Assembly (NCBI RefSeq): GCF_030160635.1
Contig: NZ_BSOS01000041.1
Span: 1-64,000, forward strand
DNA length: 64,000 bases
Reading direction: 5' to 3'
Origin: Acidocella aquatica
Lineage (GTDB): Bacteria; Pseudomonadota; Alphaproteobacteria; Acetobacterales; Acetobacteraceae
In this document: positions 62,698 to 64,000 of the stretch, in pieces
Numbering within the stretch: position 1 is the stretch's first letter
Layout of the letters: every line of letters begins with the position of its first letter
Position numbers and translations under genes: made by a program
The notes under the pieces: model-generated
What the model was told of the DNA's origin: nothing
The model's input: the letters and a program-made list of their open reading frames with translations, nothing else
Databases searched by the model: none

Positions 62698-64000
62698 ATG
62701 TGGGTGTATCCTGAAATTCACTTTCTCGCTGACCTGGTGACGTATCATGCGCGCCGCGCGCCACGGAAGTTGGCGCTTGTCTATGGCGAGCAGCGTTACG
62801 ATTATGCGGCACTTGAGGTGGAATCTGCGCGGGCGGCAAATGCGCTGCTGGCGGAGGGGGTGAAACCAGGGGATCGTGTTGTATTTTTTGGCAAAAACTC
62901 GGCGGATTTTTTTCTGGCGTTGTTTGGCACGGCGCGATCGGGGGGATGTTTTGTTCCGCTGAATTGGCGGCTGGCCGCATCGGAACTGGTGCAGGTTGCA
63001 GCGGATGCGGCGCCGGTGTTTGCGATTATAGAAGAGGAGTTTGAGCCGGTCTGGCGCGAGGTGCGCGCGGCGGCGGGGATTACCGCGGGCTATTGCGTGA
63101 TTGGCGACACGCGGCGGCTTTGCGTCTGGAGTGGCGGACATACAGCGGTGCTGCCGCGGCTGCATCTGCGTGAGGACGATGCCGTGATTCAGCTCTATAC
63201 CTCGGGCACCACCGGCGTACCGAAAGGGGTTGTGCATACCCATGCCAGTTTCAATCATTCGCGGCTCTCGGAACATTTGGAGCGCGCGTTTGATTGGCGG
63301 GAAGGCGATATGTTTTTATACGCACTGCCGAATTTTCATCTGCTAGGCGTCGCGCTTTCGCTGCAATGCCTCTACAATGGTGTGGCTTTGTGCATTCAGA
63401 AGCAGTTTCATCCACAGGAATTTCTGATCGGGATTGCGCGGTCGCGCCCCACGCTGCTGGTGTTGACACCGACGATGATCCAGCTTTTGATCGACCATCC
63501 CGATGCCGCCGGGACAGATTTCAGTTCGCTGAAGTTGTTGATGTATGCGGGGTCGCCGATTTCGCTTGGGCTGCTCAAGCGCGCGCTGAGCATCATGCCA
63601 TGCCAGTTCATGCAGTTTTATGGACAGACGGAGACCAGCGGGCCGGTTTCGTTGTTGCGGCCGGATGAGCATAATCTGGAAGTCGAGCAGACGCTGAAAT
63701 CCTGCGGCCGGCCGTTGCCGTTGATCCGTATGCGGGTGGTCGATGAGCAGGGCAATGATGTTCCCGATGGTACACCTGGTGAATTGCTGATTTGCGCGCC
63801 TTCGGCCTCGGCGGGGTATTGGAACCGGCCGGAGGAGACGGACCAGCGCTTCAAGGATGGTTGGTATGCCTCGGGCGATGTCGCGTACCGCGATGCCGAG
63901 GGGTTGTTTTATATTTATGACCGGTTGAAGGATCTGATCGTCAGTGGCGGTGAGAATATCTATTGTGCCGAGGTTGAGAATGTTCTTTCACTGCATCCGG
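62698..64000 (+). CDS. AMP-binding acyl-CoA synthetase (partial, runs off the window)
   Basis: The first 434 residues are visible and the frame is open at the right edge. The adenylation motifs are YTSGTTGVPKGVVHTH (P-loop, near residue 168), FYGQTETSG and WYASGDVAYRD, then YDRLKDLIVSGGENIY; the ~100-residue C-terminal lid is partly outside. It should join a carboxylic acid to CoA with ATP. It begins 3 bp after the isomerase-like gene, so it belongs to the same operon and would activate the acid produced by the aldehyde dehydrogenase. Confidence 0.92.
   Translation, partial: MWVYPEIHFLADLVTYHARRAPRKLALVYGEQRYDYAALEVESARAANALLAEGVKPGDRVVFFGKNSADFFLALFGTARSGGCFVPLNWRLAASELVQVAADAAPVFAIIEEEFEPVWREVRAAAGITAGYCVIGDTRRLCVWSGGHTAVLPRLHLREDDAVIQLYTSGTTGVPKGVVHTHASFNHSRLSEHLERAFDWREGDMFLYALPNFHLLGVALSLQCLYNGVALCIQKQFHPQEFLIGIARSRPTLLVLTPTMIQLLIDHPDAAGTDFSSLKLLMYAGSPISLGLLKRALSIMPCQFMQFYGQTETSGPVSLLRPDEHNLEVEQTLKSCGRPLPLIRMRVVDEQGNDVPDGTPGELLICAPSASAGYWNRPEETDQRFKDGWYASGDVAYRDAEGLFYIYDRLKDLIVSGGENIYCAEVENVLSLHP

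Noticed and set aside
1-64000. tRNA, rRNA, CRISPR, insertion sequence or integrase
   Set aside because: Gaps were read on both strands; no tRNA cloverleaf, regular spaced repeats, or transposase/integrase motifs were found.
62698-64000. Acyl-CoA synthetase as a broken gene
   Set aside because: The frame is intact up to the last base; it is only cut by the window boundary.

Overview
The window is GC-rich and densely coding, and looks like the chromosome of an alphaproteobacterium, most likely a member of the Acetobacteraceae (Acidocella/Acidiphilium-like; this placement is an inference). Alphaproteobacterial markers are GapR (DUF2312), DUF1244, the NDUFA12–MlaD–DUF2155 run, a three-subunit PntAA/PntAB/PntB transhydrogenase, and a relative of the B12-dependent ribonucleotide reductase NrdJ. 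I saw no rRNA, tRNA, CRISPR array, insertion sequence or phage gene.

Layout. 1–2.3 kb: the end of a large secreted YDG-repeat adhesin and its two-partner secretion pore. 2.6–9.2 kb: a CAP-domain protein, proline iminopeptidase, a nucleotide-sugar dehydratase/aminotransferase pair, then RidA overlapping a cysteine-poor NrdJ-derived protein whose promoter region carries two NrdR-box-like palindromes. 9.4–16.4 kb: NDUFA12, MlaD, DUF2155, an OmpA-type porin, a lipoprotein, a glycerate kinase–pyruvate kinase operon, DUF1244 and GapR. 16.4–29 kb: an amino-acid permease, PepF, an ABC1 kinase, a methyltransferase, the pnt operon and pyruvate carboxylase. 29–35 kb: a LysR regulator divergent from a valine-degradation operon (mmsA–acyl-CoA dehydrogenase–mmsB), then an ammonium transporter with an unusual Glu in the twin-His pore.

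35–46.7 kb is a catabolic island: a LacI regulator, a complete Lsr/Rha-like sugar ABC importer, two dehydrogenases, and the four-carbon acid-sugar (threonate/erythronate) enzymes LtnD, OtnI, OtnK and OtnC. Matching 14-bp LacI-type palindromes lie in front of the importer operon and between ltnD and otnC, so the island is probably one regulon.

46.9–55.5 kb is housekeeping: a SWIM-SNF2 helicase, nadE, pncB, class II DAHP synthase and glutathione reductase. 55.9–64 kb, with an AT-richer right half, holds two divergent operons: aldehyde dehydrogenase–ferredoxin reductase–TetR to the left, and a XylM/AlkB-type membrane monooxygenase, two tandem-duplicate unknown membrane proteins, a styrene-oxide-isomerase-like protein and an acyl-CoA synthetase (cut by the window edge) to the right. 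Together these suggest a route from hydrocarbon or alkene through epoxide, aldehyde and acid to an acyl-CoA. I could not match this gene combination to a described pathway, and it is the most interesting part of the window.

A dispersed non-coding repeat of about 105 bp, made of a terminator-like hairpin plus a conserved tail, occurs three times (2.4, 12.3 and 28.9 kb).
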